Assembly: GCA_001584585.1 (NCBI GenBank)
Contig: LSYV01000010.1
Coordinates: forward strand, 692,091 to 739,563
DNA length: 47,473 nt
Direction of reading: 5' to 3'
Source: Gonium pectorale
Taxonomy: Eukaryota; Chlorophyta; Chlorophyceae; Chlamydomonadales; Volvocaceae
In this document: piece by piece, positions 11,704 through 23,100 of the stretch
Layout of the letters: each line of letters starts with the position of its first letter
How positions within the stretch are numbered: the stretch's first letter is position 1
The notes under the pieces: model-generated
Told to the model about the DNA's origin: nothing
Database searches by the model: none
Seen by the model: only the letters and a program-made list of their open reading frames with translations
Position numbers and translations under genes: made by a program

Positions 11704-13556
11704 TCACCCGCCCAGTTGCTCGACATACGCGTCAATGCTGTCGCCGTCTTCAAGCCCGATCTGCGGTGCAAGGGGCCCCGGAGCGAAGGAGGGGAGGTGT
11801 GATCCTGACCTGAGCTGAACCAGGGCGCTGGAGAGGCGCGAAAGAGGCGGCCCCGGCGGCTGCAGTGAGCCCTGAGCAGTAGCGCCGGGACGCTGGGCGT
11901 GTGCTAGGTGCTCCTGATTACGTCCCTTCATCGCGTCTCTTGCGTGCCATGATGGAACTGCCCTTCTCCCTTCGCTCACCTCCGCTGCCGTTACATCGTT
12001 GCCGATTCGTGCGCCATCGAGCACAAACCTGGCGCGTGCAGGGCGGAGGGCGCGGGCATGTGGGTATGTGGGCGCCGCGTCGGGAGGGAAAGGGGAGAGC
12101 TGGGCGGCCAGCATGCCACGGCAAGGACTGCTGCGCTGCCGTCAGGCGCCAGCTGCCAGGCTGCCAACCCCACCCCAACACCTTTTGAGTCTTCTAACCT
12201 GCACCCCAACTTGCCCGCGTGTGTAGCGACTGGGCCATGGGGTGGGGCTTTCTTGCTAAGCATTGCGATCCCTCCGCAGTACGCAGCAGTCGTCAATGCC
12301 GCACCCTGTGTGCTGGACCGCACCAAAGCCGGGTGACCCACGGAGGTTCACACCGGGGCGGCAGCAAGAGGGACGCAGTGCCTTCCTTGCGGTGCCCTCC
12401 CTGCGGTGCCCTTCGCCCTGCCGCCGGTGACGGTGGAGCCACGGACCCGCCCGCAGTCCGCGACGCACCGGTAATGCCCCTCCGGCACTCCCTTCTTCTG
12501 CGCATAAGCTGCAAACACCTGCAATGAGCAGGCACCGAGATCCGGACGGGCGGGCGGGTGGGAGGGAGCGGCAGGGGGCGGCAGGGGGACCTCAGGCCTC
12601 ATGCGCCACCAATGCTGAGCTTGGTTGTGGCTGGGTGCAGGTGGGGTGCAGGTGGGGTGCAGGTGGGGTGCAGGTGGGGTGCAGGTGGGGTGCAGGGCGC
12701 GAACATTATGGCAGAACGTCTGGGCTGTGCAGATGGATTGCGATGGTACGGATGGCCGCTCGGTCGACTGTCGCGGCGGGTGCACCCATCAGGGGGCAGC
12801 ACCCGATGGAGCCACCCGGTGAAGCAGTGGTGCAAAAAGCGGAGGAGAGGGGGGGGGCGCACAAGCATGCCGGTGAGGGCGAGAGGCGCGGGAGAGGGCG
12901 GCGGGGGTATCCGATCTTGGATCGGGAACATGGCAGCAGGGGATCTGGCTGCGCTGCGCCCCCGCGCGCAATGCTTTGTAGGTACGGGACGGCACGCAAG
13001 GGACCGGGAAGCATGCAGGTGCAGAGATATGACGCGCTAGTCTGCCCTCGCGTGCCATGGAGATGGACATGGCCCCGCGTACTTGTATGGAACCTGTAGG
13101 GCACTGGCGGGACCCCGCCCCCCCGAACCCCTTTGCTTCCCCCACCTTGCTCATCTTGGTGCTCTTCTTAATCTTAAAAGCCACCTCGCCATCTGAGGTC
13201 CTGCAGCGCAGGGGCACACCTGGCGGTGTCGCACAAGGTGGCGTGCGGGGCCTACCGCGGGCGGGGCCTACCGCGGGCGGCGGGCGGGGCCTACCGCGGG
13301 CAGGGCCTACCGCGGGCGGGGCCTACCGCTCCTGGCCTGCGCGTGCCGATGCGAGTGCGCAAAAGATGTCTACCTCGTCGATAAGACAAGAACAAACAGC
13401 AAGGAATAGTGCAGCAGTTAAACCGCCAGGCTCCGCGCCAATTCCGCTGTCCAAGAAGCGGCAAGGTGCTGCATCACGGCAGCTGTAAAACATTTTGACT
13501 CACTTGATCGTGATGTTGATGACCTCGGCTTTCGCCTCGGCCTTGACGTCTGCCAT
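11704..13556 (-). CDS. SUMO: SUMO (small ubiquitin-like modifier), five exons
   Basis: Encodes an 87-residue SUMO that is conjugated to lysines of nuclear and cytosolic proteins by the E1-E2 (SAE/UBC9) pathway. Exons in coding order: 13504-13556, 13146-13200, 12469-12518, 11980-12028, 11704-11760; every junction is GT-AG, phases agree, and the total is 264 nt. The product starts MADVKAEAKAEVINITIK, as SUMOs do. It continues with the SDGEVAFKIKKSTKMSK strand region, the AYAQKKGV helix, YRFVLDGARI (the ubiquitin-like RF.FDG.R motif) and the acidic EDGDSIDAYVEQLGG end. Val4-Lys5-Ala6-Glu7 matches the psi-K-x-E acceptor motif, so chain formation is possible. The stop follows Gly86-Gly87 directly, so no C-terminal propeptide needs removal. 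The penultimate context is QLGG, where most SUMOs have QTGG or QQGG. Introns 1 and 2 contain minisatellites. The identification rests on the whole spliced protein. Confidence 0.93.
12635..12696. repeat. 11-bp minisatellite in SUMO intron 2
   Basis: GTGCAGGTGGG is repeated in perfect register at 12635, 12646, 12657, 12668 and 12679, with a diverged sixth copy. It lies inside intron 2 of the SUMO gene (12519-13145). On the transcribed (minus) strand it reads as a CCCACCTGCAC series, giving a long pyrimidine-rich tract but no GT donor or AG acceptor. Confidence 0.95.
13246..13329. repeat. GGGCGGGGCCTACCGC tandem repeat in SUMO intron 1
   Basis: About five copies of a 15-16 bp unit (GGGGCCTACCGCGGGC), some separated by an extra GGC. 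They lie inside intron 1 of SUMO (13201-13503). The copies are nearly identical, so the array is young or homogenised. Confidence 0.9.
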
Positions 13557-15004
13557 CAGGGACGCAAGAGCTTGGTTCTTTGGCGCGTGATACCGTAAGC
13601 GAGTCGCTTCAGCAAAGGCTATACCCTGTGGTACCCAACATGATGCACATCATGCGCACTGTTACACATCCGCAGCACGCGCCGCAGCATTCCGTACACG
13701 ACACGGTGTGTTTTGCCGACTATCCCAGCATGTAGTCCCTGAAACCCTCCCGCTTGGACCTATCAGAAGGGCAAGGTGCTCCGCCCACCTGCACCTCAAC
13801 TGAAGAAGCTGGAAAGTATCGGTGTCCGCTATTGTATCCACGGTTTCACTTGTTGCTCCGCCGTCTGCCCTTCAACTGCCTTGTGTACCTGTGAGTTCTG
13901 GGCTTCTTTCGTCTGCCCATAATCCCACTTAGCTGCCCGCAACGGTCCGTATTTTGTGCGGTCCCTCTGCCTACTTTGCTGAAGGTTGCCACCGTCTCCT
14001 CTATAGACCATTTCTGGTTACCACTGGCGCAAGGGCTTGAAGCTCGCATCCGAGATCTCGCACATTGTGTAGTCAAGTACGTCATGACACTTGTGGGCAG
14101 CAATGCGACCGTCATCAACATAAGCCAGCCAGCAGAGTCATCATCGTGACCCGAATCAGGCGGTTATCAAGGATTCCAACACGCTTCCGGCCCCACTGCC
14201 GCACTCCGGCCACACAAAAATGTTCATAACCAGCACTCTGGAGCATCCGTGCAGTCGCACTTCCTACGATGGCTCACACCACAGCGGCCATGCTCGCCAG
14301 AAACTCTTGCCGCGGGCCATGGAACATGAGTCCGAATTGTGCCTTCCGATCGCGAGCCAGCGGCGCCGCCGAAGCAGCAGCAGAGCTGCCCTGAAAACTA
14401 TGTCCAAGCGTGCAGAGTGCAAGTTAAGCATCATGTCCTGCTGCTGTACGAAGTATACGGCTTTCCAAGCGCACTCATCGACCACACTCCACCAGCTCCG
14501 GAAAGGGAAAGAAGCGCTCAAGGAAATAGAGACCCACGGGCAAAACAACATTGCGCTTTCTCTGCACTGTCGTGTCAGTTATTTGGTACAGGCTACGATG
14601 GGGTAAAAGCACAACAGCAGCAACACGTAAGTAAGCATTTGTGCGAGCGTGTCGCAGTAACCAAACTGCCGTACAGTCGTACAGCTCGTCGTAAAGTGTC
14701 TCGGTAGCCGTCCTGGGGCCTCACATCGCTCGGGTCACGACGCCCCAGTGATGGCCGCAACGCAGCGTCGCTGCGCCGAACCAACAGCACACGCTCACTC
14801 TCGCGTCCCACACTCTTTTTGAACTCCTGTTGGCTCACAGCTCCTGTAACGCTCAGGCCGAACCTCGCGTCGACATGGCCGGCGCCGCCAGCGCCGAAGC
14901 CATCACGCCGCGCCACGCCGCTGCGCCTGCTGCGACGCGGCACGAGTTGGTCTGGATGAGAGCCGAGGGGCAGCTATGTGCCGCCCTCCCGATACCCCTC
15001 GCCA
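13557..15004. other. Intergenic between SUMO start and bestrophin stop
   Basis: Holds the SUMO promoter and 5' UTR and the bestrophin 3' UTR. GC content is lower than in the neighbouring genes. The minus strand at 14018-14137 has a 39-codon open stretch including the residues LAYVDDGRIAAHKCHDVLDY. The YVDD resembles a reverse-transcriptase active site, but the context does not match any family I can name. No complete gene is supported. Confidence 0.45.
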
Positions 15005-18000
15005 TTACTGCTTGTCCTGGCTGCCGATCGCCACCCGCACCTGCAGACCGTTCGACGGCCCCCGGCCTGCTGACGACGACGACGCAGAGCCCGCCATGGC
15101 GGGCTGCTGCGCCGCAGCCGGCGCCGCGGGCGCGGCGCTGGCGACCGGCACGGCGGCGGCGGCCGAGGGCACCAGGTTGAGCAGGCCGGCCTCCGCCAGC
15201 ACGGTCTTGGTGTCGGCGTCGTCCTTAAGGGTGGCCATCACGTCGGCCTGGATGCGGTTGCAGATCACATCCAGCGGCAGGATGCTGCGGGGGGAGGAGG
15301 GCGGGGCGGAGCCAGGAGGGCGGGAGGGGGGGGAGGTGGGCTGGGGGCAGAGCCGGGGCGCACATGACGCTCGGTCACCATCAGGCGTTGTGCGGGTGGG
15401 TGCGAGAAGGGAGCAGCAGGCCCGTGTATGATGTCTGAGTCCCGGATTACGCACGCCTGCGCACACGAGAAAGAGCCGCTCAGGGCTCTCGCTCCAGCAG
15501 CAGCCGGGGCGGGTTGCCCTGAGCCCGTGCTGCACGCGTCCCCGTGAGCTCACGCCACGCCTGGGTCCGACACCCGCCTCCGACACCCGCCATGCGCATA
15601 CCGGTGCGCTGCTTCCGCTCCGCACAAGACAGCCCCCGACGTTGCTACCCGCCCATCTCGCGCCGCGCGGTCTCACCGCAGCAGCAGCAGCCCATGCCTC
15701 CCCACCTTCCCCTTTCCCCTAACCCGTTCGAAGGGCCCTAGCGCTCACCCGAACGGCTCCTCGCACTGCACGCCGATCTCCTCAATGCCGCACAGCACCG
15801 CCGCGATGCCGGTGCACACGGGCACCACGCCCCAGCCAACGGTCGGGTAGAGCGCAAACGGCAGCAGCGTGAGCCACGCGAACAGGAAGCGGGCGGTGTG
15901 GCGCGTGTACGACACGGGGATGGGCGCGCGCAGCAGGCGCTCGCAGCCTCCCAGCACGTCGTGATAGAAGGTCAGGTTGTTCGACATCTGCATCTGGTGG
16001 ATGGAGCTCATGGGCACCGACTGGATGATCTGCGGGCGGTGGCAGGGGACAGGAAGGTGTTCGGGGCGGGCCGGGGAGTGAGCTCACGCGAGCGGCGCCA
16101 GGAACGGGGTGCGGGGTGGATGCGGTGGGCCCGGTGCGGGTGCGCTGCTTGCGCTGTCAAGTGATCCACGTGCAAACACGGCCGTTGCCACAGCACCAGC
16201 GCTGCGCGTGCAACCATACCATACCAGACCGCCCATCCCCGTGACGTGGCCTCAGCCGTTGGGTCATGGCCACTTCCGAGCAGCCCCGCCGACTGACGGG
16301 TAGCTGACTGCCTTCAGCTGACCGGTAGCTGAGCCTGATTTGCCAAGTCGCGCCTCTGTTAGTGACCCCGCCCCCCGTCACTTCAGCCGGTTGCCGGCAA
16401 GGTTCAGTAGCCGCCCTCGCTACGCCCCGACCTTCACACGCCCGCCCCTCGGGCATCCCAGCGCCCTTGGCCCGTCCAGCCAACTGCTTCGTCCCCAGGG
16501 GGCTGGCAATGCCCGCTTGATCCACATCGTCGGGAAGCTATGCACTCAAGGCGAATTTCAGAGAGGCGCTTTGACTTCGGCTCCTGCACGCGCGCGCCCA
16601 CCTGGCTGATGGCGTGGATGGCGCGCACTGGCCGGTGCTGGCTCTTGGCGAGCATCTCCAGCTCGGCGGGCGTCAGGATGTTCTTCAGCTCGCTCTCCAG
16701 CGTCACCTCGGGCTGGAAGTGGATGCGCAGCGCGCGGGCAAAGGCCACCACCCAGCGGGCCAGCGCCTTCTTGGCCTCGACCTGCATCCGGCAGGTGGGG
16801 GTGGCGGATGGAGGGGGCGGGGCGGTGTGCTGGGTATGGCTTCACGGGTGGAGTCCTGCCCTCCCGGGGGAAGACGCTGAGACGGCATTAAACGCAGGGG
16901 TTGAAATGGTCGCCCGCTGGTCCATTGGCGCTGACCGGCTGGCCGCATCGGGACCAACGGCACGTCGCTTGCTAACGCGGGTGGGAGCCACCGCAGCAGT
17001 GGTCGCCAACGCCCAAGCCGCAGCGGTAAGAACGCGGCGGCCGGTCCCCGCGTGAATCAGAGCAGTGCCGATCACGCCCCATCACTGGTCCCGGCCTGGA
17101 AGGTGCGCGTGCGCTATCCATGCGTTCTTGGCAAGGGGCAAGGGGCGCGTCCCACTCCGGTCGCCCCAAGAGTTTCGGCCTCACTGCAGCGTCCTGTGAC
17201 GCGTCCTCGACCCCGTGTTTGTACCTTGCCTGACCGTCCGGAAGATGCCGGAGAGGACCCCCAAACCCGTCTGACTCCGTCCAATTAAAGGAGTCAGAGC
17301 CGAACCTGTTTGGGTACGAGTGCTTCTCCTGCGCCTCCCGCTAAACGAAGGGAGGACCCACGCGCCCCGAGACCGCCACACGGATTGCCACCCGCACTCC
17401 GTGTTGCGACCCGTTTCTCCCATCCCCCACATTCCTCTATCATCAATGACATCACCCCTGCCGGCTCCCTCATCACCTGGTCGTCGGGGAAGCACGTGGC
17501 TCCCTGGCGCATGATGTCGCGGCTGCGGTTGAGCAGACCGCCCCACATCTTGCGCGCTTCATCCCACCGCCCGTAGCTGCTGTTGGTGCGGAACACCAGC
17601 AGCAGCGACAGCGCGACCGAGGTGTTGGAGATGAAGGCCGTGCAGGAGGCGTTGGGCGCGATGGAGGGGAGGATCTCCGGTAGCATCTCGGCGTCGTACG
17701 CCGTGCCGTAGGCGGCAACGGCGGTCGCGACGAGGGTCACCCACGAGATGGAAGGCAGAGCGTTTTGGAGAATGTGCGACCTTAGGGAGGGAAGGGGAAG
17801 GGGGGGGGACCAGGGGGTCGAATGTGTTGTGTGTGCGTGATGGAGTGCAGAAAAAAGGCCTAAGAGGTAGCTAGCGAAGGCATCTCAGCCGCCAGCCCGT
17901 GGCGCGTGTGCGTTTGTTAAAGGAGACGGCGTGCACCATAGGGAGTAGCACGCCCCCCTCCCCACGCCCCCCCCCCATCGCCGCGCATCACTCACTGTGA

Positions 18001-18472
18001 GAGCTGGAAAAGGCGCTCTGCGAAGCGGTACGAGCTGCGGTGCTTCTGCCATTGCGGGAAGTCGTAGACCTGATGTGGGCGGAGACGTTCGGCGGTTGAG
18101 AGTTCGAAGCTTCATTTTGCGGCGACCGCAACCATACCACATCGCTACTGATTGACACGCACCGTGCGCCAGTATCGCCGGGCCTCTTCCGAGCGAGGCA
18201 GCACGGAGACAGTTCCAGACTGTGAGGAGAGCGTCCCCAGCGGGTTGCTCTGCATGTAGAAGGAGAAAAATGTAATGTAATACATGTGGAACTGTGCTTG
18301 CTTGCTGGCATACTCAGTGGTCGGGTGCAACAACACGGCTACTTGCCTGAATCGGTGCATTAGGGTCCTTTGCCGCATTGGCAACAACCACGAGCGAGCG
18401 GCGAGCTACGCAGCTGCCGCGGAGGCCGGCGGGGCGAAGCCCGAGGGAGCGCTGGCCCAACACTGCTGACAT
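15005..18472 (-). CDS. BST: Bestrophin-family anion/bicarbonate channel, plastid-targeted (seven exons)
   Basis: Predicted 443-residue bestrophin, a pentameric anion channel. In Chlamydomonas, the related BST1-3 sit in thylakoids and supply bicarbonate to the carbon-concentrating mechanism. Exons in coding order: 18347-18472, 18163-18249, 17996-18069, 17477-17780, 16602-16781, 15749-16029, 15005-15284; phases agree throughout and the total is 1332 nt. Intron 1 uses a GC donor (CAG|GCAAGT); the others are GT-AG. Residues 1-42 are Arg/Ser/Ala/Val-rich with almost no acids, a typical transit peptide. Hydrophobic helices lie at about 98-121, 144-159, 302-319 and 322-338. Family hallmarks are FRTNSSYGRWDEAR (159-172) and GIEEIGVQCEEPFGILPLD (338-356), the latter next to the pore neck. 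The C-terminal 60 residues are Ala/Ser-rich and probably disordered. Thylakoid location and bicarbonate transport are inferred from the Chlamydomonas homologues. Confidence 0.94.
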
Positions 18473-19405
18473 GGCTGACGCAGAGTGTTCTTATCCGCAG
18501 TTCACTGCAATTTAGCCGCTGGGCACGAAGTTGGTTTGCAGCTATCGTCTGACTCAGTGCACATGCGGCAGTCTTTGAACGGTCGGGGCCGAAACCTCGA
18601 ACTTGCCGTAGTATAACGCTGACGCTACTACAGACGCCCCAGCGAGCCATAATGAATGTGCATGCCTTCTTCACTTTGTAGCCTTCTTGGAGGTGCTATG
18701 CACGCAAAGGTGCAACCTCCGCTGGCCAACAAACTGGCCACATATGTTGCGTTTGCAGCATTCAGCCCGCATCAGTTTTCCATAGAATACATGGCTTACA
18801 CATGAGCGCCATGGAGGATCATACCGGTGCTGGAATGCGGGCTGCAAGTTTAGGAAGTCGGCCGGTCGTAGCGCTCCCGCTACGTCTTGCAAAGCGAATG
18901 TTGCGACGACATGTTGATCTAGCTCTCGCCTATAACCGGTGACTAACCTAGATCAGTTGGGTCCAAATGCACGGGCCGGAACCGCGGGTCGGCCCTCTGG
19001 CCCACTGCCTTCACGCCTTGTACCACTTACGGCCTGGACTAGCTCAGGCACAGGCGTCCAAGACCCAAGAAGAGTGCACACCATGTTCTTCAACACGCGG
19101 CCTTTTGCACCGGTGCTACGCCCCGTGCATCACAGCTCGAGGGGGCCGTCTGCTCGTATACCTACGTCGCCAGCCATGCATGCCCTGTACTCGGCACCTG
19201 CTGCTGGAAACATCACACCTTCGGGTGTGTATGTCCGTAGAGGCTGCCTTCCCCGTTTCTGGTTCTCTTTTTTTATAGCTCCACTCCCTTCAAACCCCCG
19301 TACCCCCCGCACCGATCGCTACCCTACGGTCGATGCACACCTCCTCCCCCCCGCCGTGCCCCCCCCCCCGCCCGTATCTCCTCCTCCTCGTTCTGCTTGC
19401 CGCTC
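18473..19405. other. Intergenic between bestrophin start and TPS1 3' end
   Basis: Contains the bestrophin promoter region and the 3' flank of the trehalose gene. TTACA at 18796-18800 (TGTAA on the minus strand) is a possible poly(A) signal for TPS1, about 600 nt past its proposed stop. A dispersed repeat member lies at 19203-19276. No coding region is supported. Confidence 0.45.
19203..19276 (+). repeat. Dispersed repeat element, member B
   Basis: Matches member A (10421-10500) over the core CTTCGGGTGTG.ATG.CCGTAGAGGCTG. It also matches the reverse complement of 24404-24440 over GCCTTCCCCGTTTCTGGTT plus a following T run. Both A and B end in a run of seven T. Confidence 0.5.
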
Positions 19406-20197
19406 CTAGCTCAGAGACGTCCCCGCGGGTGCGGGCGCCGCTCCCGGGAAACGTGACAGGCCCGACCCGACACTGCCCCCAAAGCCGGCCGCGAACCCAA
19501 CCCGGCCGCCCCTGCCTCCACCGCCGCCGCCGCCACCACCACCACCTGCTTCATTTCCCCCACCGGTGGCGCCGGCGCCGCCACCGCCATCTGCAGCGGT
19601 CCCCCCGCCGGCGGTCCCGCTGGCGCAGCTAGACGCGGCCTCCCAGAGCAGGAGGTCCAGCGCGAGCGGGTCGCTTGAGTAGGCTGACTCGAGGCGGCAT
19701 AGCTCGGATGGGAAGCCGCACCCGCCGCCGCCGCCGCCGCCAGCGGCCCCGCTGCCAAACCCGCGGCCGCCGCTGCGGCCGCCGCCGCTGTTGCTGCTGC
19801 CGCTGTGCACTGCCGCGGCACCAGCCGCCGCCGGCGCGGCTGCCCAGCGCGCGAAGGCCTGGAGGGGAGTCCCGCCGAAGGCAAGAGGCGAGGCCGCGGC
19901 GGGGAGGACGGGCGACGGGAAGGCCGACAGGGGCTCAGCCAGCGGTCGCAGCGGCCCTGACGGAGGCGGCGACGGCGGCAAGGGGGGTTGGAAGAGGCGC
20001 TGCCGCGTCGGGTCCACGGCAGCTAGACTGTACGGCGCTGGACAGGTGGTGCCGTCACCGTCACCGTCGCCGCCGTCGCCGTCGCCGTCATTTGCGTCAG
20101 GGGCGTCGGCGTCGGCGTCGGCGTCAGAGCCACTGCGGCCGCCGCCGCCCGCCCCGTCGGCCGTAAAGGGAGACTCGCCCTCGCTCGGTTCCGAGGC
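19406..20197 (-). CDS. Possible terminal exon of TPS1, Gly/Ala-rich
   Basis: A 264-codon open stretch beginning after GTACGGCAG at 20198 in the phase required by a GTTAGT donor at 21411. It encodes Asp-Ala and Asp-Gly runs, then a Pro/Ala part, a long poly-Gly part and a short ordered-looking piece (ELCRLESAYSSDPLALDLLLWEA, cited here as the segment around 19620-19690). Composition is like the Gly-rich insert of the preceding exon. It could equally be a separate gene or an untranslated region. The donor is weak, which is the main reason for doubt. Confidence 0.35.
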   Translation of the reverse strand, partial: ASEPSEGESPFTADGAGGGGRSGSDADADADAPDANDGDGDGGDGDGDGTTCPAPYSLAAVDPTRQRLFQPPLPPSPPPSGPLRPLAEPLSAFPSPVLPAAASPLAFGGTPLQAFARWAAAPAAAGAAAVHSGSSNSGGGRSGGRGFGSGAAGGGGGGGCGFPSELCRLESAYSSDPLALDLLLWEAASSCASGTAGGGTAADGGGGAGATGGGNEAGGGGGGGGGGGRGGRVGFAAGFGGSVGSGLSRFPGAAPAPAGTSLS

Positions 20198-23100
20198 CTG
20201 CCGTACTGTCGTATGCGGCTCGTGCACACGTGCAGACCGCCGCCCCGCCGTACACTCCGCGATCCCGTTTCCCGTCGTGACGCCGGCGGCGGCGCCGGCG
20301 GCGGTGCCAGCGGCGCCCAGGTCACCGTCGCTGCCGCGCCGTTGAGTGCGGATCGCGGAGGTTCCACCAGCCTTCGGCTGCCACCGCTCATGAGAGTGTG
20401 GTTGGGGCGGCGCGTCCGCGACAACCCCCTGGCGGCGGCGGTTGTTGGGGTCGCTGATCGGCGCCGCAGTCCCTGCAGCTGCTCCGGGGGGCTCGCCCTG
20501 GCTCGGGGCCGCCGCCTGCGGTGGGGTCGTGCGAGGGGCGCATGTCGCGTGTGTCGCGTGTGTCTTGATGCTGTTGATCCCGTGCGTGCCGGGGCCAGGC
20601 CCGCGGGCCCGCGGGCAGGCAAGTGCGCAGCAAGGCCCGCGAGTGCTCGTGGCTTCGGCAGTTCAGTGGTGGCGGGTGACGCGGTGGGGCGGAGGGGCCG
20701 ACGGGGCGCGGCCAAGCACGGGGGCGCCATACGTCCGGAGGGACAGCTCCACCAGCACCACCGCCCGGACTACTGCCGCCCCAGTGCCGCTACGCCGCCC
20801 ACCACCGTGCCCACGCGCTCGCCCCCCTCTCCGCCGCCCACCCCCACCCCCTCACGCGCTCGCCCACCCACCCCCTCCGACGCCCACCCCCTCCCCCCAC
20901 CGCGCTCGTGTGGCTGTGTGTTGTCTGCAGCGGCCAGCCCTACCCCCCCCCCAGGTAGAAGCTATGGCCGCCACCACACGCCCGGACTCGCGCCAACCAG
21001 CGTTCGGCAACCAAACCCAAACCTCCGAACTGCCAACTGCCGGCCCCTGTCCCCGCGCCCCCGGTCCGGGCTTATCCGCCCGTTCAGACCACGGGTCTCG
21101 TGGTCCATATATGCGTAGGACCCACAGGGAGGGATGGCGCTAGCGCTCAGCTCCCAATTGTTTCAATCGGGAGAGGCATGAGCCACCAGGCTTCTCTATT
21201 GAGAATGCCTTTCAACCCACTGCCGGCGCGCTCCCCGCCGCCGCCCACCGGAACCGATGGCCGCCACCATAAGCCCGGACGCGCGCCAACCGGCACCCCC
21301 CCCCACCACACACACACTCCGAACTGCCAACTGCCGGCCCCTGCCCCCGCGCGCCCCCAACCGGCGCGTTCCCCGCCGCCCAGCCCCCCAGCCGTTCGGC
21401 CTCCCACTAACCCGCCCGGCAGCCAGCGCCTGCAGCAGGTCCACCAGCTGGCCGCCGCCCCCCAGGCTGGAGGAGGCGCAGCTGGGCCGGCGGCCTAGAG
21501 CCACCGTGAAGGAGGCGCAGCGGCGGCGGTTGCCGGGCGCGCCGCCGTCGCCGCCGCCGGTACCGCCGCCGGTACCGCCGATGCCACCGCCACCGCCGGC
21601 GTTAGCACCAAGGCCTTCAGCCACTTGCGGACGTGATGCCGGCGCAGGGGCATGAGGTATGGCCTGACCGCCGCCGCCGTTTTGGACGAGACCATTGGCG
21701 GCAAAGCCGTTGGCGGGGCCGCTGGCGTCGGGGGCCCTGACAGCGGAGGCGGAGGCGCCACAGCCACCGCCACCGCTGTTGCCATCGTCCCGAAAGAGGA
21801 TGAACATGTCCTCGTCCCGGGGAGTCAGGTGGCCGCACACCACCAGCGCAAAGTCAAAGCCTGCCGCAGCGGCTGCTGCGGTGGCGGCGTCCCTACCGCC
21901 GCCGCCGTCGCCGCCGCTGCTTCCCTGCTCCACCTCGCGGCTGCCGCCCCTGCCATCACTGCCGCCGCCGACGGCTGGCGCTCCAGATGCGCCGCCGGCG
22001 CCGCCGCCAGCGCGGAAGGGCAGCAGGGTGCCCCGTCCACCGTCAACGCTGGGGCGGCCGCCGTCGATGCTGAGGCGGCGGCGGCCCGCACCCACGCGCC
22101 GCCAACTCCCGCCGCCTCCGCCGTTGCGACTGGTACCGTTGCCATGCCCGTTGAACCCGCCGTACCCGCGGCTGGCACTGCGGCCGCCGCCAGAGTCGGG
22201 GGTTGAGGCGGCGGCGGCGCCGCCGCCCCCTGAAGGCGGACCGCCGCCGCCGCCGCCCGCGAGCAGGCCCAGCAGGCGCATCATCGATGTGCCCTTGGTG
22301 ACGCCCACGGGCCGGATCTGGAGGGGCATGGAGGGACGTGGTCGTCTCGCTTGACAGAAAGCTCAAGTGGAAGGGGTTTGGGTATCACACTTCGCGGGAC
22401 CAGGCAGGCAGGCGGTGGAAAGGATAAGGGGGAGGAGCTGTGGGCAGGGGCCGAGCGGTGATGGAGACGATGGGGTTCGGGGGGAGACGTATCCTACTAT
22501 GCCCTTTCCTTGCCCTGCTGCAGCGGCCCGTCGGCATGTATGACGTACGGTACTATTCCCCGCTCCCGTACATTAAGATCGGCCCTCTCCCGTACGACTG
22601 CCGCACGCACCTCTACGCTGCGGCCGCTCTGTACCACCTCCAGCGGCTCGTTCCCGATCGGCCCGGCGCGCAGGTGCTGCAGCAGGTCCCGCGCCTGCAG
22701 CGACCCGAACTCGGCGTCTGGGGGCAGCACGCAGCATGGCGGCAGGGGCTGGCGAGGTGGGCGAAAGGGCGCCGGCGGGGCAGGCAGGCCGGCTCGCACA
22801 GGGCCCGGCGCGGGTAGCAGGCGGGATGGGGTGAGGTGGGTGAACCTGTGTGCGTCGCCGCTTGCCGGGACTTCGCGGATAAGAGCCAACGTGGCGCGGA
22901 CAGCGGAGAGGAGCGGTCGTCGGGACCCCCCTTCCCCCTTTTCAGGGTCCTAAGCCTCAGCGGACAGCACTGCTCAATCCCTCCGTGCCGATGCCGATGC
23001 CACACACGCGCTCGTCTCACGTGCCGTCGAGGGATGAATGCGGGGGGATGGATTCCCCCCTCGAACCACCGGGGGCCCCGCACGTCGTTTCCCCCGGCCG

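Noticed and set aside
20213..21143. Long plus-strand ORFs of 301 and 233 codons (Pro/Arg/Thr-rich).
   Set aside because: Their composition is that of the antisense of GC-rich repeats, they overlap each other in two frames, and no domain or splice logic is seen. They lie opposite the 3' part of TPS1.
21652..22354. Plus-strand ORFs of 184 and 219 codons rich in Ala and Pro.
   Set aside because: They are exact antisense of the Gly-rich TPS1 exon (21412-22317).
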